A stretch of 64,000 nucleotides of DNA from Myxocyprinus asiaticus (GCF_019703515.2 NC_059362.1:26991826-27055825), one strand, 5' to 3'. Shown: positions 1 through 13,265, numbered from the stretch's first letter. The notes: generated by a model not told the origin, from the sequence alone. Numbers and translations are program-made.

Positions 1-3000
1 TGTAGGATTCCACCCAAAAACGATATTTAAAGCTTCAGAAACCAAACATTCCCTTTTATTTAGGCTGGAATTCTAAATAAAGAGACCACCAAGCAAAACG
101 TCGAAAAATGTGCACCCTATGTGTCTAAAAACTCAAACTGGGTAACAAAAATCAGCCTGTATACTCGTTCATCAATTCCAAGAGGTAGTTTTTCTTGTAG
201 CTGCCTCTGACCCAGCTTCATTCCCATTCTTGATTCAACATTGATCCTTGATCAATGTAAAGCAATAAGGTTTTTTTTTCTCTCCCTCTCTCTGGTTTGG
301 AAGGGGCAGCTTGAATCATTTTGATAAAGAAAGGTCAGCCTTTCAAAGGAGCACCTGTTCCGGATGGGCTCCGATGTCTGAAACAGTCAACCATTGCCTT
401 TGAAACACTGATTTGTGTTCATCTTGGGCTATACCAAAATGTTAAGCAGAGAGAAGGGATTTGGTTGCACTAGACTCGACTATCACGGATCATGACAGGG
501 GCTTTGTGTGGATCCTCCCCTGAAAAGAATCTGCCATCATCACTCTGACTGGGTGTGCCCCATATGGTGGGTGTTTGTGGACTCAAGATTAAATCTGGCC
601 CTGTGGTTAGAAATGAGTCAGTGCTTAAAAAAGATGTTCATACACAGTAAAACATTACACAAAACAACTTCGCACACCATAAAAAGTGCATAAGACTTAG
701 CAACAGTGCCCTAACCAAGCTGGCAAAAACACTTTATTGGAATACATGTCATACGTTGCTCCACTTTCCAATTCGCATAGCTGCACATCCATGACCCAAA
801 AACAACAAACAGACATTGTATGATGTATTCCTTAGTGTTCTCATGGCATTTTCCTTCTGTTGCATTTGGATGGAACCAATTCAAACCCATTCAATTCCAA
901 CATAAACATGTGCCCAAATGTGCCTCAACTCCACTGCTACCTGTGAATGCCAATTACATCCAGTTTGCATGGTAGCATGTGAGTAAGGAGACAGTGAGAA
1001 AGAAAGTTAAATGTGTTTGGGGTACAACACTTTACCAGACCACTGAGCATAAGCAATGTCCATTGAAAATCACGGGTATAAAGGACTCTCTGTTCCAGGG
1101 TGTATGTAGTTCTCTCCGAGGTGGGGAGATAGAGATGGGGGGTGGGGAGGGGTCATGGGCACCCCGTGGCAGCTTCCTGTGAGTGGAGGCGGTCTGGCTC
1201 ATGTGAAACTAATGAGCGTGGACAGAGCCAAGCCACACCAGACCAGCTGCAGGCCACCTCATCTGGTCAACCTTGCTCTTCTTTTCTGCTGAATTTCCAA
1301 AGAGAATTGAACATCTCTAACTGAACCAAGTAGAGTAAGAGACTAAATAATGTTATGCAATCAAATTTTTTCATCATTTTCAACATTGGTTGTCATCATG
1401 TTAAAAACTGTTTGCAACAGCCAGTACTTTAACATATACTTTAAAAGTTCAATTTCAGTCAAACAACAATTTCCCTTATATGTAAATGCTTTATTCAGTA
1501 CCAGTCCGAGTTTTGTAAAGTCAGACTAACAAACTTGGATCCATCCATGTATACACGTTAACCAGACAGTAAGTAGGACCTCAGCATTGCACGCATACTG
1601 TACAGTACATGCTTCAAAATACAGCTAACACATGTCGTGTATTTAACCTGACGTCTTTCCTTCAAATATTTGATTGCGCACTGTGTCATGAATACTTGGA
1701 CAGGCAGATGAAGACTGTAGCTCGACTATGCAAAAACCCGCTGTGGCTCGATTATAACTGCCCATGTAAACATACCGAGTGTAGAGCTTACTGGTCACAG
1801 ATAAATTACATGTCCATGGACATTGTACAATCTTCATTGAACAAAATTTCAGGAGTCAAGGTTGGGCAGAAATGTCCTAAACTTCACCTTAATTTTTTAT
1901 GGGAACATGCTGGAGTTCACCATTCTTGAAGGACAGCATTCAGCTGTCATCCCCCCACTGTCCTGCTTCTTCCGATGATAAGACATGACATTTCATCAGG
2001 AAACACAGTGCCTTTATGGACAGGCTGCCCTTTTCCAGAGGGAGCTTGAGGAATGCTTCACACAACACTCTTGTCCACAACCCCTCTTCAAAATGTGAGA
2101 TTCAGCAAATACAAATTTCATAAAACATATAATTAGGTCTTAAAAGGTCAGACCAGCATGAGACAATGAGATGTTTTCTAAGGAGCCTGGCCACATTCCA
2201 GCAGCCGTTTATAGATGCCTGCATTGGCAACTCTGATTTGTTGCTAAGCAAAGAACAAAAAGGAGTATTGGGTACACTGGGTATATCAGAACTGTCTTTG
2301 GCATGAATTTCAGGTAATAAAAATGGATTTATCCTGACTGATGAGGATGTTCATTATGCTTGAGGCACAGAGGTAAGGGCAAGAATTGACAAACACATAA
2401 GCCAAAGCGTTTCACTGACATTATTCTTTGCCTTCATTCATCATCGGATAAGCAAGCTGTCCTAAATAATGCAGCACTGTTCGTAGGCAAAGTGTCAGTG
2501 GTTTCTTGGTCGGCCAGTGATGGAAATGTGATGACATGTAACTATTTAAATTGGCTTCATAAATAAGATGATCATGTACAGTTCCAGGTAGTATAATCAT
2601 AAAATCGCACCACAGTGGCTTGAGGCTGTCTACAGTGGACGCATCAAAACGAATGCTGCAAACCGTTTATTTGTCTTGTTGGCAGGAGTGCGTGCAGTGC
2701 AAAATGGCCGTTTACTGTTGGCTCGTTTACTTTATTTGATTTGAGAGTGAATAACGACTTACATTTTGCCGATGGTAAATTATGACAGAATTATTTTTGT
2801 TGGGTGAAAACTCTCTTTAACACCTTCAATCGTTTTGGTACCATATAGTATATGGCAAAACAACAATTATGCATGTCACTAGCCAATTGTTAGGGCTGCT
2901 TTATTTTATTGGCAAACTGGCCTGCTTCCCGTTTATGATTCCGTTTCCTTTTCTTCGAAGCATCTTTATCAGGCTCTCATCATGAAAAAAGGAAATGCCA

Positions 3001-4181
3001 GACTGACTTCATTCATTTCTCCTACTTCATATGACAGTATGACATAAACCTCAATAAAATTACATTCAAAAGGTATTCCAATATCTCTTTATCATAAAAT
3101 ATAATGTAGCGCCACAAAAGAGTGATGCACATAGCTCAAGAGTGTTGGGATTATCCAATCACAGTGATTGAGGTAAATGGTAGTGTTACACTTTCGGCAG
3201 GGGACAGACGAGAGGGGAAGGACAGAATTATAAGCCAGCTAATCAATACTGCAATCTACCACCTCACTGACTCGAGCATTACTGTAAATACTTTAAAACC
3301 AACCACTGCCATTTCAGATGATAACATGAATGTGTCTGGTAGGATGCCATTGTCAATATTAATTAGCCTACATATTTGTTGCACGTTAGAGAGTGCAACC
3401 CACTCTGTCAGTTTCCACCGTCCAAATATTTTCAGTGAATTTGGCCAATAGATCAGTTTCAAAGGAAAACCTGGAAACTGAAAAACTGGACAATTTCTGT
3501 CCCCATCCTTGGCTAGAGCCCACCGCTGTTCAATTTTTTTAAAAGGATTTTCATCAGCTCGTACTCCCAGTAGATTCAGCCTATGACCCTTTCAGCGATG
3601 CATGAATAAATAGGAGGAGGAGGATGTGGGGGGGGGGATTCCCAGATCATACAACTGTTTGACTAAACCACATGACATCTGAAGACAGCTTGGCTGTGTT
3701 TAGCAAAGTTAGTTGAAAAAAAAAGTCTTAGAGATTTGCCTATGCTTCAGTCAGACCTAGTGTGTGGTGGAGAGGAAAAATAACAAACGAGCTTCCTGTA
3801 ACACAGGAAGGGTGAGGCAAACAGAGTCTGTAGTATTGTCTGTTACAGCCTGATGAATTTGCTAATATTGTAAAATTTTTATCTGAATCCAAATCTAAAT
3901 AGCTGACTAATGTAACGTGACTTGTTCAATTTCATTAACACCCTGAAACAATGTTAAACAAAACCGTGGCTGAATGAACACTGTGTGAGGTTCTTTTGCA
4001 CTGGCAAAATGCCAAATCTAAACCACATGTGAAACAACACTCATAATATTACCTCTATCGAAATTCATTTTTCTCTTTCAACTCAAATTCTGCACCTGAA
4101 ACCCATGTCAGGGAGAAATGCACGCAAACTAAATTAATGCTATACTGTTCAGTTTTAGCTGCGATCAACAATCAGCTGGAC
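1..4181. other. Single-copy-looking non-coding sequence
   Basis: I see no convincing coding exon, transposon terminus or RNA gene here. The open frames are short, lack splice context and match nothing I recognise. The sequence is AT-rich with small homopolymer tracts and a G run near 3630. It could be intron or intergenic DNA, for example downstream of the - strand gene suggested at 26.6-28 kb, but nothing in the sequence proves that. Confidence 0.45.
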
Positions 4182-4854
4182 AGTTTCCATCCACAACGTC
4201 ATGTGCATTATCTTGAGGGAGCCCACATTGTCATGAGGTTGCAATGACCTTATTGCTTCGGGGAGAGTTGCATTTGCAGTATTGGAGCAATTGTACATTG
4301 TTTTATTAAATGCTGCCAGGAGACGCTGCAGAATGTGTAATATCTCATAATGAGGGTTAAAAAAAAGTTAAAGTCTTTTCAATGGCATCCACTTTATAAA
4401 GCTGAATAAAGTTCCTAGATCACATCTAATTTTCCAGAACTCATATTTTCTAGATTAAAATTTTCCTGTAAAAAAATTAAGTTGGTACTCCTGTAAATAA
4501 GGTCCATTCCTGGGAATGCCTGCGCTCAAACCTGTTCTGGCAGATTGTGAGGACCCACTTCAACAAAAAACTGTAAGTTAAACAATTCCTAATATCAAGC
4601 GCTATGTCGAAGAATTGTGTGCCAAGGTCGGACCTTTCCTTCACGTGCACAAATGGTCAAAACATGTCATCATTTTGCATTTTCATCGCCTTAATGCGTA
4701 TTTTGACTTATGCAAACCTAAAAAAAAAAAAAGTCCACCTCTGCCTAGCGCATAAACTTAAGCACACTGTGTTTTTACGCACAAAGCGTTTCTATTCAGC
4801 TTTTCTTAAGAGCAAATTTAAAATTAGCATAAAAATAGTTGGATGGAAACCTAG
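4182..4854. mobile_element. MITE with GTTTCCATCCA ends
   Basis: The left end contains GTTTCCATCCA and the right end its complement TGGATGGAAAC, so the 0.67-kb segment has short terminal inverted repeats. A longer element with the same ends lies at about 60194-61749. There is no transposase frame, and the open frame over the right half is fortuitous. The superfamily is not assigned because no clear target duplication is visible. Confidence 0.5.
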
Positions 4855-5100
4855 CAATTGAAAGCTCTTTTTGATAACATGCAGACTGCTGTGAAACTGT
4901 AAAAGCTAAAGCTTTGAGTACTACTGATCTGAATTAAATAAGTACTAGGGGGAATCAAGATGACGTCATAGAGTAGACATTTTCAGGGTGCTCCGGTGAC
5001 ATCAGTTCAAATATCTGTCAAATTTACATCAAATTGTCAAATTTGCAGCTCGTCATATCGGCACCGATCCTGGTCGAGCACTGATTTGGGGCCAAGAATC

Positions 5101-5235
5101 TCTTTCTTCAACGACTATTCTGGGCTTTCGATGAGGTCAAGAACCGACTAAAGAATATGAAGATAGAATACACCCTGCTGTATCCTGCAACCATGTAAAC
5201 GGGACAGAGAAGCGGTTTGTCACACCGGAGGGTGG
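5101..5235 (+). pseudogene. L1-type LINE ORF1 remnant
   Basis: Translation across two frames gives SFFNDYSG, then AFDEVKNRLKNMKIEY and LLYPATM, then VNGTEKRFVTPE. This is the signature of the C-terminal domain of fish L1 ORF1 (Transposase_22/L1-ORF1p type, the RNA-binding chaperone). At least two frameshifts and a stop break it. It lies 0.9 kb upstream of the ORF2 remnant on the same strand, so both may derive from one decayed LINE, although the interval between them is not recognisable. Confidence 0.55.
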
Positions 5236-6144
5236 ACGTCGCATTTATTGACAATCTTGGCTAGACTCTCAAATCAGTACAGACAGTTGTTTGGTGTCTA
5301 AACATATGTGCATAATGTTTTAATCATTTTTATTATTTTGTTACAGGTTTCAGTCTACGTCGACTGAGTAAGCTGGTTTGTTTTAAAAACGTGTAAGAAT
5401 ATTAAGTTGGCCATTTTCTAGAGTCAATGCGGTAGTTATTCTGGCTCGATGCACAGTGAGCATGGAGGGGATAAAGAGACTGCAAACGGGCATAACTTAT
5501 TAAACAACAAATAAACATGCAAATACAAATCTGAGTATACGTGATGTAACGCAAGTCGTGACAATCAGAGGGTGTATGGAGCAAGAGAGACTGTTTGAGC
5601 GATCATGAGCACTATTAGCTTCTCCCCCTTCAACATGAGCTCTCTCGGTGTCAATTAAACAAGCACGCTCTCCAGGTGCTCTTAATATCTCAGTCACTCA
5701 CTCATCTCAGCGCTATTCCCAATTTAACTGAGGATCCCAATTTAAATAAGACTGATGTTGGTCACAATGCCACTAATAACAGATATAACTGTTTAACCTT
5801 AAATAACAGCACCGCGTCTTCACGTATTTGATTAATAATTAGTGATTTGTCTTGCAACAAAACCCCAAAGGCGGTAAACAAATCATAAATACTAATGATT
5901 CCTCACAGGAGCAGTTTTGGAGCTAGTACTAAGACAACTTTCTTATTTTTGAATGCATCTCTGCTGTGTGTGATGCCCTCATGGTTTTTACTGGTTGCCA
6001 GAATGTCACAATGACCTTTGATATTGACCACAGAACTATTCATAACTGTTTTCAATACAAATAAATGTTAGCAATTCACAATTAATGTCATTTTACTGTG
6101 TGGGGCATAAACATAACTGCAGAATATTTAGGTTATTCTCATAC
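5236..6144. other. Unassigned spacer between LINE ORF1 and ORF2 remnants
   Basis: This stretch contains no recognisable gene or transposon end. The first half of an L1 endonuclease would be expected just before 6145. Stop-rich translations show no clear match, so it is either badly decayed or replaced by unrelated DNA. Confidence 0.35.
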
Positions 6145-6149
6145 TAAAC

Positions 6150-6398
6150 ATGTATTATCCTCCAGCTCATCCATCTGACTTTATTACTAAAGTGATTGTG
6201 GACCTTTCTGTGATGTCAGCGGATTTGACGATTGTGGTTGGAGATTTCAATTGTGTGATGAATTCGTTTATGGACAGATACCCAAATGGTTCTGCACCTC
6301 TTACTACTCAGGCCATGTCTCTTTAGGCCATTTGCAAGGATCTTGGTTTTGTTGATGTATGGAGAAGTATTCATCCTTTCGATAAAGAATATACTAAG

Positions 6399-6442
<44 letters not shown>

Positions 6443-6760
6443 ATTTTTGCTGCTACCTATTGCTGTCAATCTAGATTAGATGACTTTTTTTCTCCCTAAA
6501 ACTGACCTACATTTAGTTACATCTTGTAATATACAAAGTATTTTACCTTTGGATCATGCTAGTATGACCATGCATTTATTACTTAGGAGCCTGGTTGAGT
6601 GGCCTAGACAGTGGAGACTTAATAGTGTGACTCTTAGGGACAGTGCCTTCTTAGATTACTTCTCTGAATTTAAATCCTTTCCGTCTATTAATTCATCATC
6701 TATAAATAATCCGTCATTATTATGGGAAACCTGTAAAGCTTATGCAAGAGGGCTAATTAT
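6150..6760 (+). pseudogene. L1 endonuclease C-terminal remnant
   Basis: Conceptual translation gives YYPPAHPSDF, then TIVVGDFNCVMNSFMDR, which corresponds to the (G)GDFN motif of the apurinic/apyrimidinic-type endonuclease that nicks target DNA in L1 retrotransposition. After that come remnants reading DVWRSIHP and, past the (AT)n tract, LDHASMTMHL, matching the S/D-DH region near the end of the domain. An internal stop after the LTTQAMSL stretch and the microsatellite break the frame. The N-terminal catalytic half is not recognisable. Confidence 0.7.
6404..6437. repeat. (AT)n microsatellite
   Basis: About 17 uninterrupted AT units lie inside the L1 endonuclease remnant. The tract probably expanded after insertion. 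Confidence 0.95.
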
Positions 6761-8046
6761 TTAATTATTCTTTCTCTATTAAACATCAAAGAGGCAAATC
6801 AGAGGGCTTTGGAGAGTTATTTGATAAAGAAAAAATGTATAACAGTTCTCCTTCAGCAGACTTATTAAAGGAGTTACAGGCGATTAGATCGGCCTTAGAT
6901 TGTCTCCTTACTGCGGATGCAGAAAAGAAAATAAGATACTCGAGACAGATTTTATTAGCATGGAGATATGTCAGGGAAGTATCTAGCATATCTTGCAAAA
7001 AGTGTAACATCCCAATTTATTGTTGATTTAGACAACAATAGTTTTCATGATAATAGAAATATCAACAAGTCTTTCAAGAAATTGTATATTCTCTATATTC
7101 ATCTGAACATACAGGGGACCATCTTAAACAAATGGATGATTTTTTTCTCCCAGATTAATCTCCCAACAATTTCAGAAATACAGAAAGATGCTCTTAATGG
7201 CCCAATTACTAAACAAGAAATTATTAATGCTATTATTGGTCTAAAAAATGGAAAGTCACCAGGCCCGGATGGGTTTTGCTGTGAGATTTTTTTTTTTTTT
7301 TTTTTAGATTTTCAAGATTTGCTTGTTGATCCGTTGCTTGATATATTTAATACTTTTGTTGTTAAAGAACTACCTAAGACCCTTAAAGAAACTAAAATTT
7401 CTCTTATACTAAAAAATGTTTATAGTCCCAATGTCTTCACATAGTCTTCACATAGACCAATTGCTTTATTAAATATCGATCAGAAATAGATTTTCAAAAT
7501 TTTAGCTTTGCGCCTTGAAAATATCCTACCAACTATTATTGGAGTTGATCAAACAGGATTTACACAGGGAAGGAATTCTTCAAACAATATTAGACACCTC
7601 ATGAATGTTATTCAAGCTTTTAAATGAAAATCCATAGATGGGCTTGTCCTCTCTTTGGATGCAGAGAAGGCGTTTAACCGCATTTAATCTTTTTTACACT
7701 TGGAGAAATTTGGCCTAGGTGTGAATTTTGTTCAGTGAGTTAAGAGTGCTATATACAGATACATGTTCTGCAGTTCTGACAAATGGGTTTAGATCAGAAT
7801 ATTTTCCTATGTACAGAGGCACCAGGCAAGGTTGTCCCTTGTCACCACTCCTGTTCACAATTGCTATAGAGCCACTAGCTGAAGCGATTAGATTGGCAAT
7901 GTCTATTTCAGGTTTACAGTTGGGACACATACATCAAAATTACGCTCTATGCTGACGATGTATTAATGTTTTGAGCTAATCCTGAGAAGTCAGTTCCAGC
8001 TCTTAAGTCAATTAATCGCTTTGGTAAATTTTCTGGATACAAAATT

Positions 8047-8988
8047 TATGCAAGTGGCTAGAGTCTTTCCTATATTTTATATTTTTGCTTATTGATATTA
8101 TGCTTCAAGTCAACTATAATCAGAAGCTATGCAATCATATTCATACTTATGTACTCAGTTTATATTCATTTATATCATCACTGTATTACTATCATTATAT
8201 TCATGCTTGATGCCTTATGTATCCAATGTTCCCGTGAGAACTAAATGCATGTGTAAGACCAAATGTATACATTTGGTCCTCTAATATATGAGTTTGTTAC
8301 TGTTTTGACCTGATGAGGCTTCAGAGCTAGAACGAGAGAGCATAGTTTATGTCTGCTATTGTTCTAAGAAACGTGCAGACATAGAACAGACATAGACCTA
8401 GTACACAACAGGATATGTTTCGAGACACCTGTCCTCGTGTTTTGCTGAGATAAGTAAATGTATGAGTCGTTTGCATAAATAAATGTACAAGTGGAGCTAT
8501 AGTCTATCTTTCCACTCAAACCACAATTTTCACACAGTCATAACCGCCTGACCTGACACTTAGGGTTATTACATCATTGTGCAGAACTTCCTGCACCTAA
8601 AAACTGCTGGCAAAGTCTCAAGAGGGTATAAAGACCTTAACGAATATCTGGGTGTCAGACTAACACCTCAGCTCTCTAGCTCTTTGCATCTGATCTCCAA
8701 CTTTGAGGCCTCATCTCGACTTATCTCTGTACTTGAACTTTTTTCCATTTACTTATTTCATTAGACAAAGACAAGACTTTGTGTTGTTAGGTTTATACCA
8801 GGACTTAATCCTTAAGATATACTTAACATTTATAATCAAATATTTTCTGTATTAAATCGCATTTATTCTCAGTATTCATTATTTCATTTTTAATAATTTA
8901 TTAATTTTTACAAATTAAAGTTGTTATTCCTTCTACAAATCATCTGATTTATTGAAGTCATTTCCATCTGCTGGATCTCACTGCATCA
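8047..8988. mobile_element. 0.94-kb insertion inside the LINE, class unknown
   Basis: The LINE reading stops at codons for FSGYK at about 8045 and resumes with NLAKSEA at about 8990, so the intervening 942 bp are foreign. AAAATT on the left and AAAATC on the right look like a short, slightly diverged target duplication. Near both ends sits an ATGCA(A)GTG-like sequence in inverted orientation, a weak TIR candidate. The interior holds AATAAA-like and TATAAAG-like sequences, which could also fit a solo long terminal repeat, but TG...CA ends are not clear. No coding capacity was recognised. Confidence 0.6.
8257..8278. repeat. Perfect 22-bp palindrome
   Basis: The sequence is identical to its reverse complement over 22 bp, with half-site GACCAAATGTA. 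It lies within the 8047-8988 insertion. Confidence 0.9.
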
Positions 8989-10772
8989 AAAATCAACCTA
9001 GCTAAATCTGAAGCTATACCTATGGGTACTCTAAACAATAAACCTAATATTGTGCCATGTATTCCTTTTAAATGGTCTCCCTCAGGCTTTGTCTATTTGG
9101 GTATTTATGTTGCTTCATCACTGAAGCAGATGTATAAATAAAATTTTGTCCCTTTGTTTGAGAAGATACAGCAGGATTTAGAGCGTTGGAATTCCTTGCC
9201 TATATAATGGCTGAGACGAATAGCACTTGTTAAGATGAATGTTTTGCCCACATTGTTGTATCCCATTCAAATGGTCCCTATACTGTTTTCAAATAGGGTG
9301 TTAAAGGGTCTGAATAGTTGGCTCAGCTTCTTCATATGGAGTAAACGCAGACCTAGATTACAAATGGCATTTCTTTTCTCACCAGGCGCTATGGGTGGTT
9401 TAGACCTTCCAAATATTAAGATATTTTAGTTATGTTATAACTTGAGATATATATCTGATTGGGTTAGAAATGATAGCTCTTCTATTTGGCTTGATATTGA
9501 ATCCTCTTTTTCACAATGTCCATTAAAAGATTTTTTTGTTAAGAATCTCAAATGTATAAAAGAGAAATATGACAACCCTATTATAGTTAATTCCCTGAAA
9601 GCATGGAGATCAGTTTGTCATCTTGAAGGAAGATCTAAATTAACTTCCTCCTCTACCCCCATGCTAAATAATTTAGATTTCACCCCTGAGATTACGGACG
9701 AAGGTTTTAAACTTTGGTGTAGCAGAGGGGTGATTAGGTTAGGAGACTTTTTCTTGGATGACAGGTTGATGTCATTTGAGGAATTAGTTCAGAAATACCA
9801 ACTACCCAAACATGACTTTTTTTAGTTTTCTCCAATTAAGACACTATATTACAAATAATACAACCCTTATTAAGAACCCTAAAGTATCTTCTATTAAGAA
9901 CTTCAACATCAGGGAAGATGTCTCCGAGTTTTTGATACACAGAGGGTAAAATCTATATGGGAAGAAGAGTTATCAACTACTATTGATGACAAGACATGGG
10001 AAGAAATTTGGTCCCATGCCAAAATGATATCCATTTATACACGTATAAGAGCAATACAATTTAAAATGATTGCATAGATTGCATATTTTCCCCAGCCGCA
10101 GGCATTTTTTAACCCCTCCCTTTCACCCACATGCTTAAAATGAAAAACTGAAATAGGCATTTTAACACTGTATACGGTAATATAGTAAATTGCAGAGGTA
10201 TTGGTCTTTGGTACTGGGTGAAATGGAATTATTTTTTTTATAATCAATTGGAATTTGACCCTGTGTCGTTGGTCTTGGGAGTCCTAAGTGGACACATTAA
10301 AAAATTCCAATAGGAAATTATATAATATATTAACCTTTGCTGCAAGAAAAAATATTCTGTTGAATTGGATCAGTGATGAGGCCCCTTTGATTAAAGGGTG
10401 GCATAAGGTTATTTTTGAATTGATTCCATTGGACCATCTTACTTTTGTAATACGTTTAAAAACACATTAATTTTAATAAGGTATGGACCCCCTATTTGGA
10501 CTATATAGAGCCCCATCTCGGCCCTATTATAGATTATATATAATTATGCTATAAATATACAAGGAGTTTTGTAATTTTACACCCCCTTGTATATTTATAG
10601 CATTTTTTTCTATAAATTGACTCTGTAAGTATACCTGTCTGCGACACGTGTATTTTTGAGCTATGTGTATGTTTTTTGCCCCTCCGCTGTTGTTGTTTTG
10701 TTTGTGTCTTTTGTACTCCAGTTGTGTTAAATTGAAAAGTAAAAAAAAAAAAAGAAAAAAAAAAGGAAGTAT

Positions 10773-11534
10773 TAGGGATGGGACGATACGTTTATCTCAC
10801 AATTCGGTTTGAAATACGATGAGGTTCACGATTCAATATAATCTCGATTCTATATAATAACACTTAAATGACAAAATATAAAAAATAAAAAAAAACTGAA
10901 ATTCTTTCAGTAAAATACTCAATTTCTCATCAAAATAAAGTTCCTTAATACAAAATATAAATGCTCAAATTTTAAATAATAATAGTTGCTCATATTCCTC
11001 TCTATAAGAAAACAAATAAGCTTTCAAAAATATTGGGCAACATTCAGGCTGATCAGGTGCAGAACAAGCAATAGAACCGAACAAAACCTGTCCTGAAAAA
11101 TGTATGTAAGGCAAGTAGAGTAATTAATCTGGTGCAACTTCACCTACAGACAAGGTACAATCGAAGAGGATAAATCAAGCAACACTTGTTGAAGGGAGAG
11201 ATTTATTAGATAAAAAGAAATTCAGCATTCGTTTCAGCACACAAGCCTTCTTCAGGGTTTATAAAGTTTGACAAAATTTTTAAAGTTCTAAAAGCTAAAT
11301 TAAAGCACTTTAAGGACCTCGTGTGAACCCTGTATACAGTGTAGAATAAAAAAAGCGCAATAGGGGTCAAATCAAGTGATAGAGAGATTGTGATGTTTGA
11401 CGGGTTATTTTATTTATGATCAAATTGACAGAAAACAATGTTGCAAATTTGGAAATATCGAGTTATGCCACGATATGGTTTGTCATTTTTTTGGTTTGCG
11501 ATATATCGAAATTCGATATATCATCTCATCTCTA
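10773..11534. mobile_element. hAT-type nonautonomous element
   Basis: Termini are TAGGGATGGGACGATA on the left and, reverse-complemented, TAGAGATGAGATGATA on the right, which is the common fish hAT TIR style. Flanking 8-mers ggaagtat and ataagtac share five of eight positions and could be an eroded 8-bp duplication. The interior is AT-rich and has no transposase. It sits directly behind the L1 poly(A) tail. Confidence 0.7.
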
Positions 11535-11542
11535 ATAAGTAC

Positions 11543-12390
11543 TTCTATTTCTCTATTACTGGACAATCAATTTTGACAAAATACTTAATTGTAAAAAAAT
11601 AAAAAAAAAAAAACTCATTCAAAAGCACACATAACACTCGATTGACTCTGAAGACAGCTCCACTGTACATTAGACTTCATAAATAGAGCAGGACCTTGGC
11701 TATTCTTAAAAGCGACAGAGAATTAAATCAACAGGATGGACAAGCATGATAATCTATTTGACTACTGCATCCACTATATCTACAGTTTAAGAGTTTGAAC
11801 CGAAGAGAGGGGAAATTAGGCCTATATGCAAGAGACCAAGAAATTAAAAAAGCTCCAACCACAATGGACAACACATTCAAAGTGTGCCCAAATGGGAAGA
11901 AATGTTGGTTCAGTCCAGCCTCCTCTTCCTCCCTGAGGAAGGACTTTTACAGAAGTATTTCAGTGCTGAGTGTGACCTGATATGCCAGTCCAGTTATAGG
12001 TAGGCATTCATTTTCTGGGGATAAGCGCCTCAATCTAGAAGAAACAATAGAAATTGAGAAGGCCTTTATTGGGAGATCGAGGGTTGTTCATGTGATTTTG
12101 TTCTCATAACGATGAGTCAGTGTGACTATGATATCTCATTACTGGGAAGCAGAGGAGTGCTGGGGGCCACTCTGACTTCTAGAGTTATGGAAATGGGCTT
12201 AATCGCAGGACTTCATCTCTGTGTGGGGGTGGGGACTCCTGAATGCTCTTGTTGTGCCCTTGAGCAAAGCACTTCACCCCCATCTACTCACCCTCCAGCT
12301 GCCTCTGAATTTTGCCCCTCCCCTCTACCTGTCTGTGCATCAGATAAACTCAACATTTCAATATCTGCCTAAAACAGATACACTAATAGG
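11543..12390. other. Non-coding sequence without recognisable features
   Basis: No exon, RNA gene or transposon end was found. The two overlapping open frames near 12112-12457 have no family resemblance or splice context. Confidence 0.4.
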
Positions 12391-12394
12391 TAAA

Positions 12395-12612
12395 CAGAAC
12401 ATGGACAGTTCACCTGAAAATTACAATCATCATTTACTCACCCTCATGTTGTCCTAAACCCTTGTTCCTATGACTTTCCTTCTTCCGTGGAACACAAAAG
12501 GTGATGCTGGGTAGAATGGTAGCACCCTTCACTTGCATGTTTTTATCCATACAATAAAAGTGAATAGTAAGCAGGGACTTAAAACATTCAAAAGGAACAA
12601 AAACCAAAACAA
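12395..12612. mobile_element. Half copy of a fold-back MITE
   Basis: The segment starts with ACAGTTCACCTGAAAATTAC and continues with the ATTTACTCACCCTCATGTTG motif. These are typical of the abundant teleost fold-back elements that begin GGGATAGTTCACCCAAAAATG (Angel-like). The second arm is missing. Related copies lie at 17545, 22519, 47350, 47537 and 48980. Confidence 0.7.
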
Positions 12613-12930
12613 ACAAAAACATTTGCAGAATGTAACCGAAAAAGGGTCTCTTTCAATTGTTCCGGAGTGAAAACATTATTTTTAATTGTTGTTAACCGGT
12701 TTTTCATGAAACCAAAGTCTAAATGGTTTATTACAGTACATTTTTTGGAATTACACTACATCCTGTTGCACAAAAAATTTGGCTTCTCAACTTTAGTTGA
12801 ACATAAGCATGTGCTTTGATTCTAAAGGAAACTGCTGCATCACACATTTCTTTGCCTTAATTTACATTGTGGATGTACCCTTCTGTGACATGCTGAAGAC
12901 AACTATATATAACTACTCCATACACATTCA

Positions 12931-13260
12931 CATAGGGCTGGGTGATAAAACAATTTTGATATTCGATGGAAAAAATAAATCCTCGATATCGATGATAAAC
13001 TTCAAACAATTTTCAATGTTTTGCCTATGTTCTACAGTGCATCCAGACGATCAGATCAATTATGTCTCGCTACAAACAAGCAGTTCGGAAAATTCATACA
13101 ACTAGCTAACTGAATCACAGTCATGAAGTCAACTAGTAAGGAAGTGTTAGCTGGCTAGCGGTTAACTCACCTGTTGTCATGTAAACCAATAATGAGGCTC
13201 GCTATCTGGCTAATATGATATCGTTGTGTATCGAACAAGACAGCACTGACAATGCAATAC
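12931..13260. mobile_element. Fragment of a hAT-type MITE
   Basis: It starts with TAGGGCTGGGTGATAAAACA, the characteristic end of a fish hAT miniature family, followed by TCGATATCGATGA-rich sequence. The matching right terminus (TATCNCCCAGCCCTA type) was not found, so the copy is truncated and its right limit is a guess. Confidence 0.45.
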
Positions 13261-13265
13261 AGCTT

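Larger units (their letters stand above)
7143..10470 (+). pseudogene. L1-clade reverse transcriptase remnant, interrupted
   Basis: The RT block begins with LKNGKSPGPDGF (fingers motif), then TKISLILKN, RPIALLNID, QTGFTQGR, LSLDAEKAFNR (first catalytic Asp region) and RQGCPLSPLLF. The second catalytic block, the (F/Y)ADD equivalent near 7948, reads as damaged LYADDVL-like codons. The downstream thumb and C-terminal region resumes after the 8047-8988 insertion with AKSEAIPMG, SGFVYLGIY, LERWNSLP, ALVKMNVLPTLLYPIQ and FSPGAMGGLDLPNI. At least eight stops or frameshifts are visible. Reverse transcription and integration would be the native role, and no function remains. Confidence 0.85.
6145..10766 (+). 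mobile_element. Decayed L1-clade LINE (ORF2 and poly(A) tail)
   Basis: Order and orientation are those of an L1-type retrotransposon: the C-terminal half of an endonuclease, then the reverse transcriptase, then a long L1-style C-terminal region, then an A-rich tail at 10740-10764. Many stops and frameshifts show it is dead. It is broken by an (AT)n tract at 6404-6437, a T run near 7291-7305 and a 0.94-kb insertion at 8047-8988. A hAT-type MITE begins directly after the tail. Target-site duplications of the LINE could not be identified because the 5' end is unclear. Confidence 0.85.

Noticed and set aside
508..5697. Short open frames of 60-110 codons on both strands in the first 5.7 kb
   Set aside because: None shows a domain, codon bias, splice context or regulatory signal. 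Their number is what AT-rich random sequence would give.
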